Shown here: positions 46,260 to 56,790 of the stretch, one piece after another
How positions within the stretch are numbered: position 1 is the stretch's first letter
Layout: each line of letters opens with the position of its first letter
From: Dermanyssus gallinae
Taxonomy: Eukaryota > Arthropoda > Arachnida > Mesostigmata > Dermanyssidae
DNA length: 64,000 nt
Assembly: GCA_003439945.1 (NCBI GenBank)
Contig: QVRM01000434.1
Span: forward strand, 110,582 to 174,581
Reading direction: 5' to 3'
Notes under the pieces: model-generated
Databases searched by the model: none
The model's input: only the letters and a program-made list of their open reading frames with translations
Told to the model about the DNA's origin: nothing
Translations under genes and position numbers: made by a program

Positions 46260-47770
46260 ATGCCGCCTGGCAGTTCGGGAGGGCCTTCGCCTCCACCAAC
46301 CCTGGACATAGCTCGCCTACGGCAGTGCGCATCATCCGCGTCGGCGTCTAACGAGCATCCACCAACGGGAACGACTGAGAATATTGGATCTGCCCCGACG
46401 ATGGACACAGATGTACTATGTGAAACCACCTCAGCATACCAACCAAGCGTTGGCGCTAAGCGAAGGAAGCCAGCTTCGCCACCAGAAAGCAAAGCTGACA
46501 CTCAGGAGAACACACAAATGATGGGTTCGTGACCGTCACATCCCGAAGGGAGAAAAAGACCCTCTCAAGAGAACAACGAGACCTAGAAAAACTTAAGGAA
46601 GATTTATCGACGGGTTTGGTAGGTGCGTTCAAAGTAATCATTCGACGAAAGGAGACGTCGGAGTGCACTGAAACAGAATTCCCCGAGGGCTCGCTGCTAA
46701 CTATATACAAGCACATCTTCGCCTTGTCATCCAAGTCCAAGATATCCGGGGACCGAAAGTCGATTATAGTGTGGCTCCCTGACGTAGAATCGACTCAGAA
46801 GCTGTTGCCAATCACAAAATCTTGGAGACTTTTCGGTGTCTGTCCACTGTCCATCATTATCGTCGTTTCGAGCAACCATTCAGAGAATTCCAACCTGCCT
46901 AACAGAGGACGAAATTTTAAAGGAACTAGCACCGCTTGGGGTCAGTCAGGTGAAACGACTTACGCGGTTGCACGGCGGTGCTAGGGTCCCTATGGGTAAA
47001 GTGATCCTTTCGTTTAACCCGATAACCCCCAACATCATTATTTTTGGGATTTCAATCACACCAGGTCGTGCTTGAACCTGACCAGCCTAGGCTCTGCCAC
47101 AAATGCCTACGGCCTGGGCACTTCGCGGAACGGTGTACAGAACAGCAAGTTTGCAAAAAGTGCGGCACCTCAGGTCATCTTGCTGCAGACTGTACTAATC
47201 AGGGGCGGTGTATCAACTGTCGGGGCGCTCACCCGTCCGGGTCGCCTTCGTGCCCCCGCTTAGCCTATCTCAGAGAAAGGAACAGGCTATTTCTCGAAGC
47301 CAGAACTCTGCAACAGGTTCGGGTAACGCACCCAGCATCTGAGATCACCGATGGTCGACCAAGCCCCACGCCCCAATCAGACACGTCACAGCAACATCCA
47401 AGAGGGCAACCAACGTACGCCAACGTGGTTCGCGGAATTTCTCAGTCTCCCGAGGACCCTGACCCGCAGCTGCTGCTGCCTGCTCCAAGGCCACTCCCCG
47501 CCAAGAAGCTAAAGAAGCGTACAGGGAGACCTTACGCCAACAGGAGGACGTTTGCCCCACGGCGACGACCTAAACTGCGCCACAGCCCGCCGAGCACCCA
47601 AATCCGCGCGGCCTATCCGTGTCTTGGCCGACGCTGCGACTCATTTGTCGCAAGTCGTGTCAGAAGGCGGATCAGACCTGTTGGGACAGCTTAGGGCTTT
47701 AGTGCAGGCTTTAGAACCCCTCCTGCAGCTTTTGCCAATGTTGGAGGGCCTTAAACGAATAATGCAATAA
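46260..47770 (+). pseudogene. ORF1: gag-like protein with three CCHC zinc knuckles
   Basis: It starts at ATG 46,260 with a Pro/Ser-rich leader (PPGSSGGPSPPPTLD). A frameshift near 46,520 leads to DGFVTVTSRREKK and a helix-rich segment. Another near 46,850 leads to IPTCLTEDEILKEL...VKRL...PMGKVILSF, an RRM-like fold seen in gag-like ORF1s of jockey/I/R1 elements. Then come knuckles CHKCLRPGHFAERC, CKKCGTSGHLAADC and CINCRGAHPSGSPSC (47,095-47,262), a Pro-rich region, and a helical end (GQLRALVQALEPLLQLLPML). The last codons overlap ORF2: TAA at 47,768-47,770 shares its A with ATG 47,770-47,772. Such proteins coat element RNA. Three or four frameshifts are present. Confidence 0.82.
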
Positions 47771-50690
47771 TGATGCAGCACGACCCCAACAACGTATCTA
47801 GCGGCGGATCAACTGGGTCGACGACACAGTCACAGCAAACAGCATGCCCCCTATGCAACGGACAGTACACAAGAAGAGGGCTTACGAGGCATATAGCAGC
47901 CAAGCATCCATCAGCCTCACTCAGCTCATTCGCAACTTCCTCCACGCCGATCGATAACAACGCACAACAGACCACCGCATCATCGAAGATATCCAGGATG
48001 TAGCAAAGAGGTCAAGACTGTTAAGAATTGTTCCGAAATCCGTAAGGAAACAGGTAACGGAGGCATTGGCAAATGTTCTTTCGGGAGTCATAGCCGATAA
48101 TAACCAACAAGCGTGGTATACGCTTTTCTCGTCGTGCCAGTGGTTCTTCGGCTTCCTCTCTCCTGCAACGATACGCAATCACTCTCCGTCATTATTCGTC
48201 ATAATTTGCGGGAATTCTCCAATGGATTGCGGCTAGCCGATGTCGTAGCCCCGGTCCCTAAGAAAAACCGCACTTTAAGAATGACCGTGTCCGCCAGACT
48301 ATTCTTAAGCTAACTGAGGGTGACGTTTCAGGGGCAGCTAGGTTGATTGGATCGTGGACGGTACTGGCTCCCGGCACAGATCACCTGGCAAGCCCTTCGC
48401 AATAAGCACCCCCCAGCCCCGCCAGGCCTGGACTGGCCAGACCCTCCCCAGGATTACGCTTCCATGTACCACTTCGGGAGAAGAAGTTATTGCCGCAGTC
48501 AAGAGTTTTGCCCGAAGCTCCGCCGGGGGGTCTTGACTTCATCCGACCACGACTGCTAATAGGACCTACTCTCTCCGACATTGGGGGGACACAGCCGGCC
48601 GGTTGGCAGCCCGCATTGGCCAAAATCGTAGATTTGCTTTTGTGGGGGCGTCCCTCCACCTCAACTACAACCTATAATCTTTGGAGCCAGGCTTTTTGCC
48701 TTACAGAAGAAAGACGGGTCGAGTGAGGCCAATTGCGTGCTCCTCCACCCTGCGCAGGCTAGCCGCAAAGATTGCTTGTAATAGAACCAGAGATAGGATC
48801 CGCGAGGCGATTGGTCCCCACCAGCTTGGCTTTTGCGGCTCAAGCCGGGGCCGAGGCCGCCGTGCATGCCGCCCGAACCTTTAACGATTCACGCTCACTA
48901 CCTGGGGTTCTCGTAAAGCTGGATTTTAGGAATGCCTTCAACTCTGCAAGACGGGATCACTTGTTAAAGGCGGTCGGGGCGCACTGCCCCCAGTTGGCAC
49001 ACCATGTCCATCAAGCGTACCCGTTACTCTTCTCACCTGGTTCTCCCGGATGATCTTATATCTCGGTCACGGGACTGCAACAGGCGATCCTCTGGCTCCT
49101 CCATTGTTTGCCTGAGCATCAAAGAGCTTATTGACTCCCTTAACAGCTCACTAAACATTTGGTACCTTGATGATGGCGTTCTGGGGGGAGACGCATCCAT
49201 GGTTGACGAAGATATTCGGCGCGTGCTTGAATTTCGCCAGATTTCAGGCTTGGAGCTGAATCCCGAGAAGTGCGAGACCTACGTTACGGGAGATAGTGCG
49301 CAGGCGCCTGACCTCCGTCCCCTCCAAGCTTTATTGCCGGGTTGTAAGATTACCCACGACTACGACCTGGAGCTTCTGTGAGTCCCCCTCCGACCGCAAG
49401 GACTCCCACGCGTTCTCAAAAAATGGCAAAGCGTGTTAAAGGACGTCGCTAACAACCTCACCCCCGCTCGGCGCTCATCGCGCTCTCTTTTTACTTCGTT
49501 CGTCGTTCTCAGCCACTAGGGTCAACCACCTTCTTCGAGGAGCGAATCTAACAGGGCGATTGGACGACCTTCGTCCATTGAACGAGTTGTTAACGCTGAA
49601 CACCCTTGAGTCCCTCCTTAATCTTTCGCTGGCACCCCCCGCTCGAAAGCAGGCGCAACTACCGATTTCCAAGGGAGGCCTGGGGATCCCGGATCCACCT
49701 TATCTCGGCGGGCCCAGCGATAGTCTCCTCTCTCTTCGATCTGAGAACAAGGTCATTGCACTTCTAGACGAAGCCGGCGCTGTTCAGTACAAGGACCTCA
49801 CAAGCGCCTTCAAGAGTGAGGTTAAAGACAATTTGCAGTGGTGGCCCCGAACAATCCTCGAAGCCAACACGACTGAAGCGCGTTTGTTGCACGAAAAAGC
49901 ATATTGCGGCTTACTCGCGGACGCCATTGACGACGCCCGCAAAGGCTCGTCTTCGGGCGGTCGCAGCTAAGGGATCCGGAGCTGGCTGCATGCGCTTCCA
50001 ATCGCCCCACTGGGCACTCTTTTGGACTACGAAACTACCCGAATCGGGGCAGGACTTCGGCTCGGCTGTGATCTTGTAACTCCTCACCAATGCAAGTGTG
50101 GTCAACGTGTTATCAAGTTAGCCATCATGGGTTGTCGTGCGTCATGAGTGCAGGACGGCGTGCCCGACATGCCAGTATTAACGACAACTTTTAGCCGAGC
50201 GCTTCGATCTAGCGGATTTCCCTGTATTCTAGAGCCCCAGGGTCTTTCCGCCGACGACGGCAAACGCCCGGACGGGATGACTCTAACCCCCTTTAGCCGG
50301 GGCAGGGATGCTTGTCTGGGACGCCACAGTTACCGACTCATTAGCACCTTCAATGATCGGTGGCGGGGCGGCCTCGGCAGGTTACGCTGGTGATCTAGCC
50401 GAGACAAGGAGCTCGCAAAATACGCTTCAATAGAGTACCCACATGAATTTCAACCGCTAGCGTTTGAGACCTTGGGCGGCCCAGGCAACCTAACCCGCAA
50501 ACTCCTCCACAGAGTCGGCGAGCAGCTAAACCTCGCAGCTGGAGACAAGAGATCTGCGGCTTTCTTTGAGACAGCGCCTTTACCTCGACGTCCAACGAGG
50601 GAACGAGGCGTCCGTCCGCGGCACGCTGCTGAAGTGGTGCCAACCCACTCTATACGAGATAGAGAATATTCCCAGTGCACACGTTCTCAG
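47770..50690 (+). pseudogene. ORF2: zinc finger, RT (YLDD) and restriction-like endonuclease
   Basis: The first frame (47,770-48,003) has the C2H2 finger CPLCNGQYTRRGLTRHIAAKH. A pre-RT helix follows near 48,010-48,130. Around 48,490 is SSAGGLDFIRP, the block seen as GAAGGLDGLTP in the 29.4-kb element. Near 48,730 is RVRPIACSSTLRRL, at 48,915 KLDFRNAFNSARRDH, at 49,163-49,174 YLDD, then ISGLELNPEKC and the thumb. At 50,090-50,150 a Cys-His motif can be read across a frameshift. KRPDGM at 50,265-50,279 and a following LVWDATV-like strand in the next frame form the PD...D nuclease core. Many frameshifts and a few stops; dead copy. Its C-terminus differs from that of the 29.4-kb family, so these are two families. 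Confidence 0.8.
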
Positions 50691-50736
50691 GAGACAATTG
50701 TCGCTCCATCGGTATGTCTACTAACCGTATAATAAT

Positions 50737-50739
<3 letters not shown>

Positions 50740-50778
<39 letters not shown>

Positions 50779-50872
50779 TATATATATAGGATATATATAT
50801 ATATATATGATATATAGATATATATATATATGTATATAATATATATTATATAATATATTATATATATATATC
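50740..50872. repeat. (AT)n complex array at element 3' end
   Basis: About 130 bp of AT repeat with irregular breaks, directly following ATAATAATAG at the end of the two-ORF element. Confidence 0.92.
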
Positions 50873-50879
50873 ATAACTT

Positions 50880-52030
50880 CAAGTACGTGGAACACAACGC
50901 CAACGTAGTTTTGCGAACGTCTCAACGATCCAATTAGTATACACTTTTATCAAGAAGCACCCAGCAGATTTCGCAACGTGAACCGGATAAGAAGCCTTAC
51001 AAGTGTCAACAGTTCATGAACTCGCTGCTCTTCGATGTTCTGAATAGGGGCGAATTCCCAGCGTCATTTCTAGTGCAAAAACTCTCTTTACAATCGGAAA
51101 GGCGGTAACACAGGAAAAAAAGGAGTCAATGTGTGAACTGTTCCGGTTTCGGCTTGGTATAAGTTCCCCTCGTATTTGGCCCGCATGGAACAAGACTAAT
51201 GTCTCCCTTTGGGCCGCTTGGTACTAGAGGGTTGTATTAAGCCTTGGGCGCAAGCCTATTTTGGCAACAGCCTCTGGACTTTCCAATTGAACTCTACGCC
51301 AACAGAACAAGGGGGCAAAGAAAACTCAACGGCGGGTCCGCGACAACGTGCAAAGATACGTTTCGTCAGGACGATGGCCCTCATACTCGCCTGGCCTTAA
51401 CCTTATTGATTTTTTTTAATCTGAGGATGTTTTGTAAATGGCAGTGGTTCGTGCGGATTTAATCGCTGCGTAATCGCTATGTAAAAGTGTGACTTCTAAT
51501 ACAACTTTCCCATTTTGTCAATCTATCATTGTAGAGTATAACAGTTACCTAACATTTCCTGTCGTCTTCCATACCGGCGAGTGTTAATAACAAATTGAAG
51601 ACCAAAAAAAAACAGCATGACTGTTGGCTAAATCAAAATGCTTGATGTTCTAAAATACATTCGAATAGCAAAACTGCATGCACTCTTTACGGTGGGCGGA
51701 CTGCAAACGTTCAAATTAATCATCTAACTTTAAGTGACGCGCACTAAGAGCAAGGTTTTTAAAACTCATCATACCAGATTGCTTTGGAAAGCAAGTCAAA
51801 CTAACTAATCGAACTATCTTACTTTCTTGCACGATATCTCGCTGTGGATATTAACAACTGCTATACAAGTATGGGCTTATAGGCCACCAAAAACCCAGAG
51901 TACAGATACCTACTCCTACAGTCCTTTGGTTCTGTTACAACAGCTTTCTTGTCACCAACTGTGTGACGACACCCTAGTAGCGAAGAGCCCGTCATCTTTA
52001 AACCAACCTTATCTGAACAGGCGTGGCGCT
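50880..52030. other. Intron sequence, no gene seen
   Basis: Between the two-ORF element and the glycine-loop exon. The small exon carrying the alpha-C helix could be here, but I could not recognise it. Confidence 0.45.
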
Positions 52031-52032
52031 AC

Positions 52033-52189
52033 AATATGGAAGTGCTGGAGAGGTACGACCTTGATGCAGACCTCCATATCTGTCGGCACATGCCGACCTT
52101 GGTACGCCGAGCCAAAACCGCCTTGGCCCAACAACCGTTCGGCACGCAGAGTCTTTATTTCCGGAATAAAATCCTGCCAATCCCATGTT
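52033..52189 (-). CDS. MAST-like kinase, glycine-loop exon
   Basis: A minus-strand exon after acceptor GTTTACAG (52,190). One base completes a codon, then TWDWQDFIPEIKTLRAERLL leads into GQGGFGSAYQG, the nucleotide-binding loop, and EVCIKVV with the ATP-anchoring Lys in place of the usual AIK. The 3' end is ambiguous: a donor ATT|GTAGCG ends it at 52,033; an alternative AAG|GTCGTA ends it at 52,060. Both leave phase 0, which suits the exon at 45,087-45,291. Direct joining would skip the alpha-C helix and its Glu, so a small exon is probably missing. The start phase does not fit 54,347-54,517, so another exon is missing upstream. An (AT)n lies 69 bp before the acceptor. Confidence 0.85.
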
Positions 52190-52255
52190 CTGTAAACGAA
52201 CTGTACAAAACTGTACGCGATTACATATATGTACATTACTTAAATATACATTCGC

Positions 52256-52257
<2 letters not shown>

Positions 52258-52300
<43 letters not shown>
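52258..52300. repeat. (AT)n microsatellite between glycine-loop exon and foldback
   Basis: AT run that touches the left end of the foldback element; a matching run (53,365-53,407) touches its right end. The element therefore appears to sit inside an AT array. Confidence 0.95.
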
Positions 52301-52301
<1 letters not shown>

Positions 52302-52303
<2 letters not shown>

Positions 52304-53361
52304 GGGTATTACAGGAATATTTGATCAACGATATATGGAATTGTAGAGCTCGTTAAGGCAAATATTTTTTCTAATGGAACATGGTCTCTAAGAGGCCCTG
52401 TTTCGGAATGAGAGTTAAAATTACTACAATTTGTGACATTGGTGTTTTTGCCCGACATAGGAGCATATATGTGCCGTTGCGAGACAACCAGGTTTCCTAG
52501 ACAGAAGCTAAACACACGCCGTGTTCGTGAGAAAATTCTGCTTCTTTCGAAGAACTCATAAGACCGGTCAGAAGATGCTACATGGTCGCTTAGAAGAGAA
52601 TTCGCCAAAATGAAGTTATTTTATTAACTTTCACGCCCAATACCTCAAAATCATTACCTTACGACCACTTACAGCGCTCTAACATATTCGGGCAAATGCG
52701 CATTTCATGACGATCATTTTGGTACCAAACTTATGGCAATGCGAGCTGTGGTTGCGGAGTAATTACGATTTTTTGGTAGGATGTCCAGATTAAGTGCATG
52801 TAAAATGACGCGCTGCGGCTGTCGCGCGACACGTCGGCGGTAGTGAACGTCGCCACACAGTCATTTTACATGCACTTAATCTGGACATCCCACCAAAAAA
52901 TCGTAATTACTCCACAACCACAGCTCGCATTGCCATAAGTTTGGTACAAAAGATCGTCATGAAATTCGCATTTGCTGTTAGTTTAGAGCGCTGTAAGTGG
53001 TCGTAAGGTAATGATTTTGAGGTATTGGAGCGTGAAGGTTATAAAATAACTTCATTTTGGCGAATTCTCTTCTAAGCGACCATGTAGCATCTTCTGACCG
53101 GCCTTATGAGTTCTTCGAAAGAAGCAGAATTTTCTCACGGAACACGGCGGTGTGTTTAGCTTCTGTCTAGGAAACCTGGTTGTCTCGCAACAGCACATTC
53201 TATGCTCCTATGTCGGGCAAAAACACCAATGTCACAAATTGTAAGTAATTTAACTTCATTCCGAAACAGGGCCTCTTAGAGACCATGTTCCATTGGAAAA
53301 ATATTTGCCTTAACGAGCTCTACAATTCCATATATCGTTGATCAAATATTCCTGTAATACC

Positions 53362-53364
<3 letters not shown>
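52302..53364. mobile_element. Foldback element, about 505-bp inverted arms
   Basis: Left arm 52,302-52,808 and right arm 52,861-53,364 are inverted copies that differ at only a few percent of positions; the spacer of 52 bp is GC-rich (CGCGCTGCGGCTGTCGCGC is at its left end). The ends read CAGGGTATTACAGG inward from both sides. The flanks are (AT)n, compatible with TA target duplication, but this cannot be proved inside a TA repeat. No protein is encoded. The structure suggests a non-autonomous Tc1/mariner-like element of foldback type. Confidence 0.93.
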
Positions 53365-53408
<44 letters not shown>

Positions 53409-53479
53409 CGTATGTATGATATTAAGTAAATAAATTCTGTCGGTCATTGAACTTCACTCGATTCAACGGACCCTGATGG

Positions 53480-53970
53480 AGGTGGCGCGTTTCCTTAACA
53501 AGGATCTGAAGTATGGTGAATCAGCTATTGAACGTTTCTCGATGCAACAGCGCTGTACTGTTTTGTGAGTAAAAGAGGCAATGGCAACATTCGAGAGCCC
53601 GTTTGAGCTCATGGTTGACTATTACTACGCGAAACATGCCGATATTTGGGGTGTCGCACAGACTCAAACCGAACGCGACGCGATGAACCGCCTAAAAATG
53701 CTTCCTTCTTGAAAAACATTGGCACACAACACCATTGCAAAAGCAGGCAATTATGCTAAGAAGACCATACTGTGCGTCTGGTGAGACTGGAAAGGCGTAA
53801 TGTATTATAACTTGTGCAGAGCGACAAAAGGATTAGCAGTGAAAATTATTGCCAGTTATTCGTTCACTTGGAGGAAGCCATCCTTGAAATGTTTTAAGAA
53901 TTGCCCAGTCGTAGAGGAGTCGTATTCCACCTTGGCAGCGCCTGTCCACATACACCTGTGACAATATGTC
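53480..53970 (+). pseudogene. mariner-family transposase relic
   Basis: Near 53,755-53,810 the frame reads TILCVW-stop-DWKGVMYYNL, matching the mariner MLCIWWDxKGxxYYELL landmark with one Trp changed to a stop. Near 53,905-53,950, RRGVVFHLGSACPHTPVTI matches RKGVVFHQDNARPHTSLxT, where the catalytic QDN has become LGS. The catalytic Asp of that block is therefore lost. No terminal repeats were recognised. Confidence 0.75.
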
Positions 53971-54318
53971 TAATAAAGTTCCAGCCATTCGTGAGGAAAC
54001 TTTTAAACACTTGTTAAAATAGGCATTTTTCTTAGTAGACTAAGGAAGCAGAAATATTTTCAGTTAAGCGTGACAGTAAAATATCTAAAATTTGCTATAT
54101 CGATGTGGCTCACCAGACATAGCTTTACAAAAAAGTCCGATGTTTGGGTACGGCTGATGTTGCACCGACATGCTTGGGCTGGCCATTCTCCAACAGCCTT
54201 GCGTGAAAGGATCGAATCGGAATGTTCCACTCAAACATCAACAAATTCTACACTTTCCGCTAGTGGATTCACTCTCCACACGCGGAAAATTGCAAAAACT
54301 TTTGCAGATCTCATACAT

Positions 54319-54338
54319 GTATATATATATATATATTT
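54319..54338. repeat. (AT)n microsatellite beside pre-kinase exon
   Basis: AT run that begins about 9 bp past the donor of 54,347-54,517. Confidence 0.9.
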
Positions 54339-54346
54339 ATTCGCAC

Positions 54347-54517
54347 CTTTTCGGCCACCTCTTCCATGTGATTGGCAAGTTCGCGCCAGTTGACGGGATT
54401 CGGTCTCTTGCGTTCGAGAATGTCGGCAAGATCGGCTAGAGCCCAATGAATCGATACATCGGAGCCCGCCAGCCACGCACCCACAGCCGGCGACGTGACC
54501 AGAATACGAAGGTGCAG
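54347..54517 (-). CDS. MAST-like protein, pre-kinase domain exon (second)
   Basis: A 171-bp minus-strand exon, 57 whole codons, from acceptor GGTCGTAG (54,518) to donor AAAAG|GTGCGA. The product begins LHLRILVTSPAVGAWLAGSD, then helical WALADLADILERKRP and VNWRELANHMEEVAEK. The first part resembles the IIIARPARLLECLEF strand of the MAST pre-kinase (DUF1908) four-helix domain, as I remember it. A death-domain-like reading (WRELA) was considered, but the company of MAST kinase and PDZ exons favours the first. The polypyrimidine tract is poor, so the start is less certain. It is phase 0 at both ends, compatible with 55,905-56,082. A longer frame covers it in another phase but is not domain-like. 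Confidence 0.7.
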
Positions 54518-54600
54518 CTACGACCAGGTTTCCGTCACCGTGTCCACTAAGATCGATGTTCACCTACGTATGGTAAAGTCAGTACCAACAAACCCATGTT

Positions 54601-55070
54601 TATATATATATATATATATATATAACAATTACAGAGGAAAACTAGTATGTATATGAAGAGGTGAGATCTCTATATATACATTAAAGAGGAACTAAGTATT
54701 ATATTTAGAGCTTGAGAATATGTGACAAGGGCTGACACTATACAAACATTTAACGGATATCTTTCCTGGATGGAAAGCTGCTGATCGAGGTCCCAGTGCC
54801 GAGAAAGAACGCCCGTAGTATTAGGCTTCCTAAACTGATACGGGAATTCCTCAGGTAGTTCACACTAATACACAATACCTCGCATCGGATGATATTTGAA
54901 CTCGGAGCGCGGGATGCAGACAACTAACGATCAGGCTATCGTTGGTTTGAAAAGTAATGAATTCTACTACTAATTGTGGACGGTGGAGGTGCTCAGCTCG
55001 AACACGAGATGCATATAACAGCTAGATGTCCGTTCGGAATCCTATAGCCGGGAAGGGCTTTCTAGAGTAA
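54601..55070. other. Intron sequence, no gene seen
   Basis: Starts with an (AT)n at 54,601-54,624. Nothing recognised; an exon with the middle helices of the pre-kinase domain might lie in this intron. Confidence 0.45.
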
Positions 55071-55074
55071 AGTT

Positions 55075-55470
55075 AATAAAGTACGTGATCCTGGACAGAC
55101 TCAACGCGGCGCTAAAGGAGCGGACTGATCTCTCCGACACCCAAGATGGGCTTCGGCGAGGCCGCTCCATCTTCGACGCGATCGAGCCCACGTGATTCTT
55201 GCCCCACGTGTTGGGGAATGTTCCCCAATATATGGGGAATGTTCCCCAACACGTGGGGCAAGAAGCAATCTTGTCGCACGGAACATGCAACTAGGTTTTG
55301 CTTACGTTGCTGGACGTTGAGAACGCGTCAAATACAGTAAATTGGGGCATCATTATGAGGACTTTACATTATCTGAATCATGTTATACGCTCAACCACCT
55401 TACCAACGACTCCAAAACATTACCGAAGCTTACTCACTGTTGTGTTAAAGCATTTCTATAAATCACTCAG
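55075..55470 (+). pseudogene. R1-type RT fragment, split by a palindrome
   Basis: ILDRLNAALKERTDLSDTQDG and GRSIFDAIEP (55,090-55,190) match the LNxxLxxxxxLSxxQYGFRRGRST block of R1-type RTs. LLTLLDVENASNTVNWGIIM (55,300-55,360) matches the next block, LVxLDVxNAFNxVxW. Between them is a 69-bp palindrome (55,196-55,264) not found in such proteins. It is antisense to the host gene, in the intron between the two pre-kinase exons. Confidence 0.75.
55196..55264. repeat. 69-bp near-perfect palindrome
   Basis: Arms of 23 bp starting TTCTTGCCCCACGTG and ending CACGTGGGGCAAGAA flank a core in which GGGGAATGTTCCCC occurs twice. Each half can also form its own hairpin. Confidence 0.95.
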
Positions 55471-55904
55471 AATTTGTCTAATTATCATCCACACAATGCC
55501 GTCACATACAATAACGCTTAAACTTCTCTAGGCAACAAGAGCTCGTTTCATTGGTCTTAGGCAGTGAAGAGAACAGATGGAGAATTGCCACCCTGCAAGC
55601 TAAGACTGCCTCAGTGAAAGCCACGAGAGTGGTCAGCTTATCTACAACCGAACCGATTGCATATATGTACATGTTGTATTGTGGTGCTTCTATTTTAGTT
55701 GCAGTGTATACAAAATTACAAATATTGTTAAAAATCATACGGATTTCAATAATATGTACAATACAAACACACAAAAAAGCACAAAATTACAAATAATGTA
55801 AACATTAAAAAATAAGTTTGAGACAATGGGAAACCCCTTCGTAACTCGTCCATAAAATTTTTTTTATAGATCTTTGAACTTTTAATGATTCTCTACATAT
55901 TTAC

Positions 55905-56082
55905 TTTTCTTATTGCTATCCTTTTAATGAGCATCTCTGACGAGTGGAGAATTTGCTCCCGACAGAAATACTGCAGCGGTGTCATATTGACGTCCACCAT
56001 ATCCATGAGGTCGACTCGAAGCTTGCGGAGCAGTGCCGAAGCCTGGCGATAAGCCTGGCTCCGCATCTTCCCTCTTCGTTCC
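55905..56082 (-). CDS. MAST-like protein, pre-kinase domain exon (first found)
   Basis: A 178-bp minus-strand exon from acceptor TTTTTCAG (56,083) to donor AAAA|GTAAAT. One base completes a codon, then ERRGKMRSQAYRQASALLRK, LRVDLMDMVDVNMTPLQYF and CREQILHSSEMLIKRIAIRK. The segment LLRKL...PLQYFCREQI...K resembles RLKEF...PLADGVLSFIHHQI...K at the start of the MAST pre-kinase domain, from memory of the family. It ends in phase 0 and could join 54,347-54,517 directly. MAST proteins have further helices in between, so an exon may be missing or lost. The first exons with the start codon lie beyond 56,082 and were not recognised. An (AT)n is 56 bp upstream. Confidence 0.68.
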
Positions 56083-56099
56083 CTGAAAAACTGTTTGCG

Positions 56100-56134
56100 C
56101 ATGATACATGATTAATAAGTAATTGCTTTTTTTC

Positions 56135-56174
<40 letters not shown>

Positions 56175-56755
56175 TAGAACAACGTTTGCACAACAGACAT
56201 GATGGAGAAACGGTCAGGGTCTGGGAATCATCACCCTTCTCTACGACAATTTACCCCCGTTTTCTTTATCCTGTGAGTAGTCTCTTCGGTTTGTCAACAA
56301 TAAGTAACGTAAGCAAATTGTTTGTTCTTTGTCGAAAACTAAATTACTAATATAGCACCCCGGATACAACCGAGATAGGTTTAAGGCAAGGTTTAATGTT
56401 TGCCACCTACAAAGTGACATTCAATCTCGAAGCTACATTTTTTTTCTAAAACTGGTAAAGTTCGGAAACCTAACTAGTCGCTTCAAACGACATGTTGTCA
56501 CCATTGCTAACTGCCAAATACGCTCAGCAAAAATAACAGTGCTGCAGCCTCTCCTAATAGAATATTAACTTCTTTATTCAAGAAACAAGGGGTGAGGAAA
56601 GACTTGTCGCAGGAGGAAAGATTGGAAGAAAAAAGCTAAGGACATTCACAGCTCCAGGTGTACATAGTATTGATGTGCTCCGCTCTTGCAAACGCATCTA
56701 GACAAGTACATAATTTGGCTTCTGTGACGCTTTGGCCGGCGACTGACGAGCAATT

Positions 56756-56790
<35 letters not shown>

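Larger units (their letters stand above)
46200..50740 (+). mobile_element. Two-ORF R2-group retrotransposon: gag-like ORF1 plus ZF-RT-RLE ORF2
   Basis: The element runs from before the ORF1 ATG at 46,260 to about 50,740, where (AT)n begins. ORF1 encodes a gag-like protein with three zinc knuckles. ORF2 begins on the ORF1 stop as TAATG and encodes a C2H2 finger, RT with YLDD, a Cys-His motif and a PD-type nuclease core. Related RLE elements such as R2 normally have one ORF. Frameshifts in both ORFs make this copy dead. Its 3' end recurs alone at 24,065-24,160, and a decayed copy with the same order is at 42,010-43,750. It lies antisense in the MAST-like intron between 45,291 and 52,033. Confidence 0.85.

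Noticed and set aside
54347..54517. Death domain (WRELA motif)
   Set aside because: The motif is weak, and the neighbouring exons and PDZ point to MAST; kept only as an alternative.
54231..54563. 110-codon minus-strand frame starting NIDLSGHGDGNLVVAAPS
   Set aside because: The frame overlapping it in another phase is domain-like, ends at a donor and fits the gene; this one does not.
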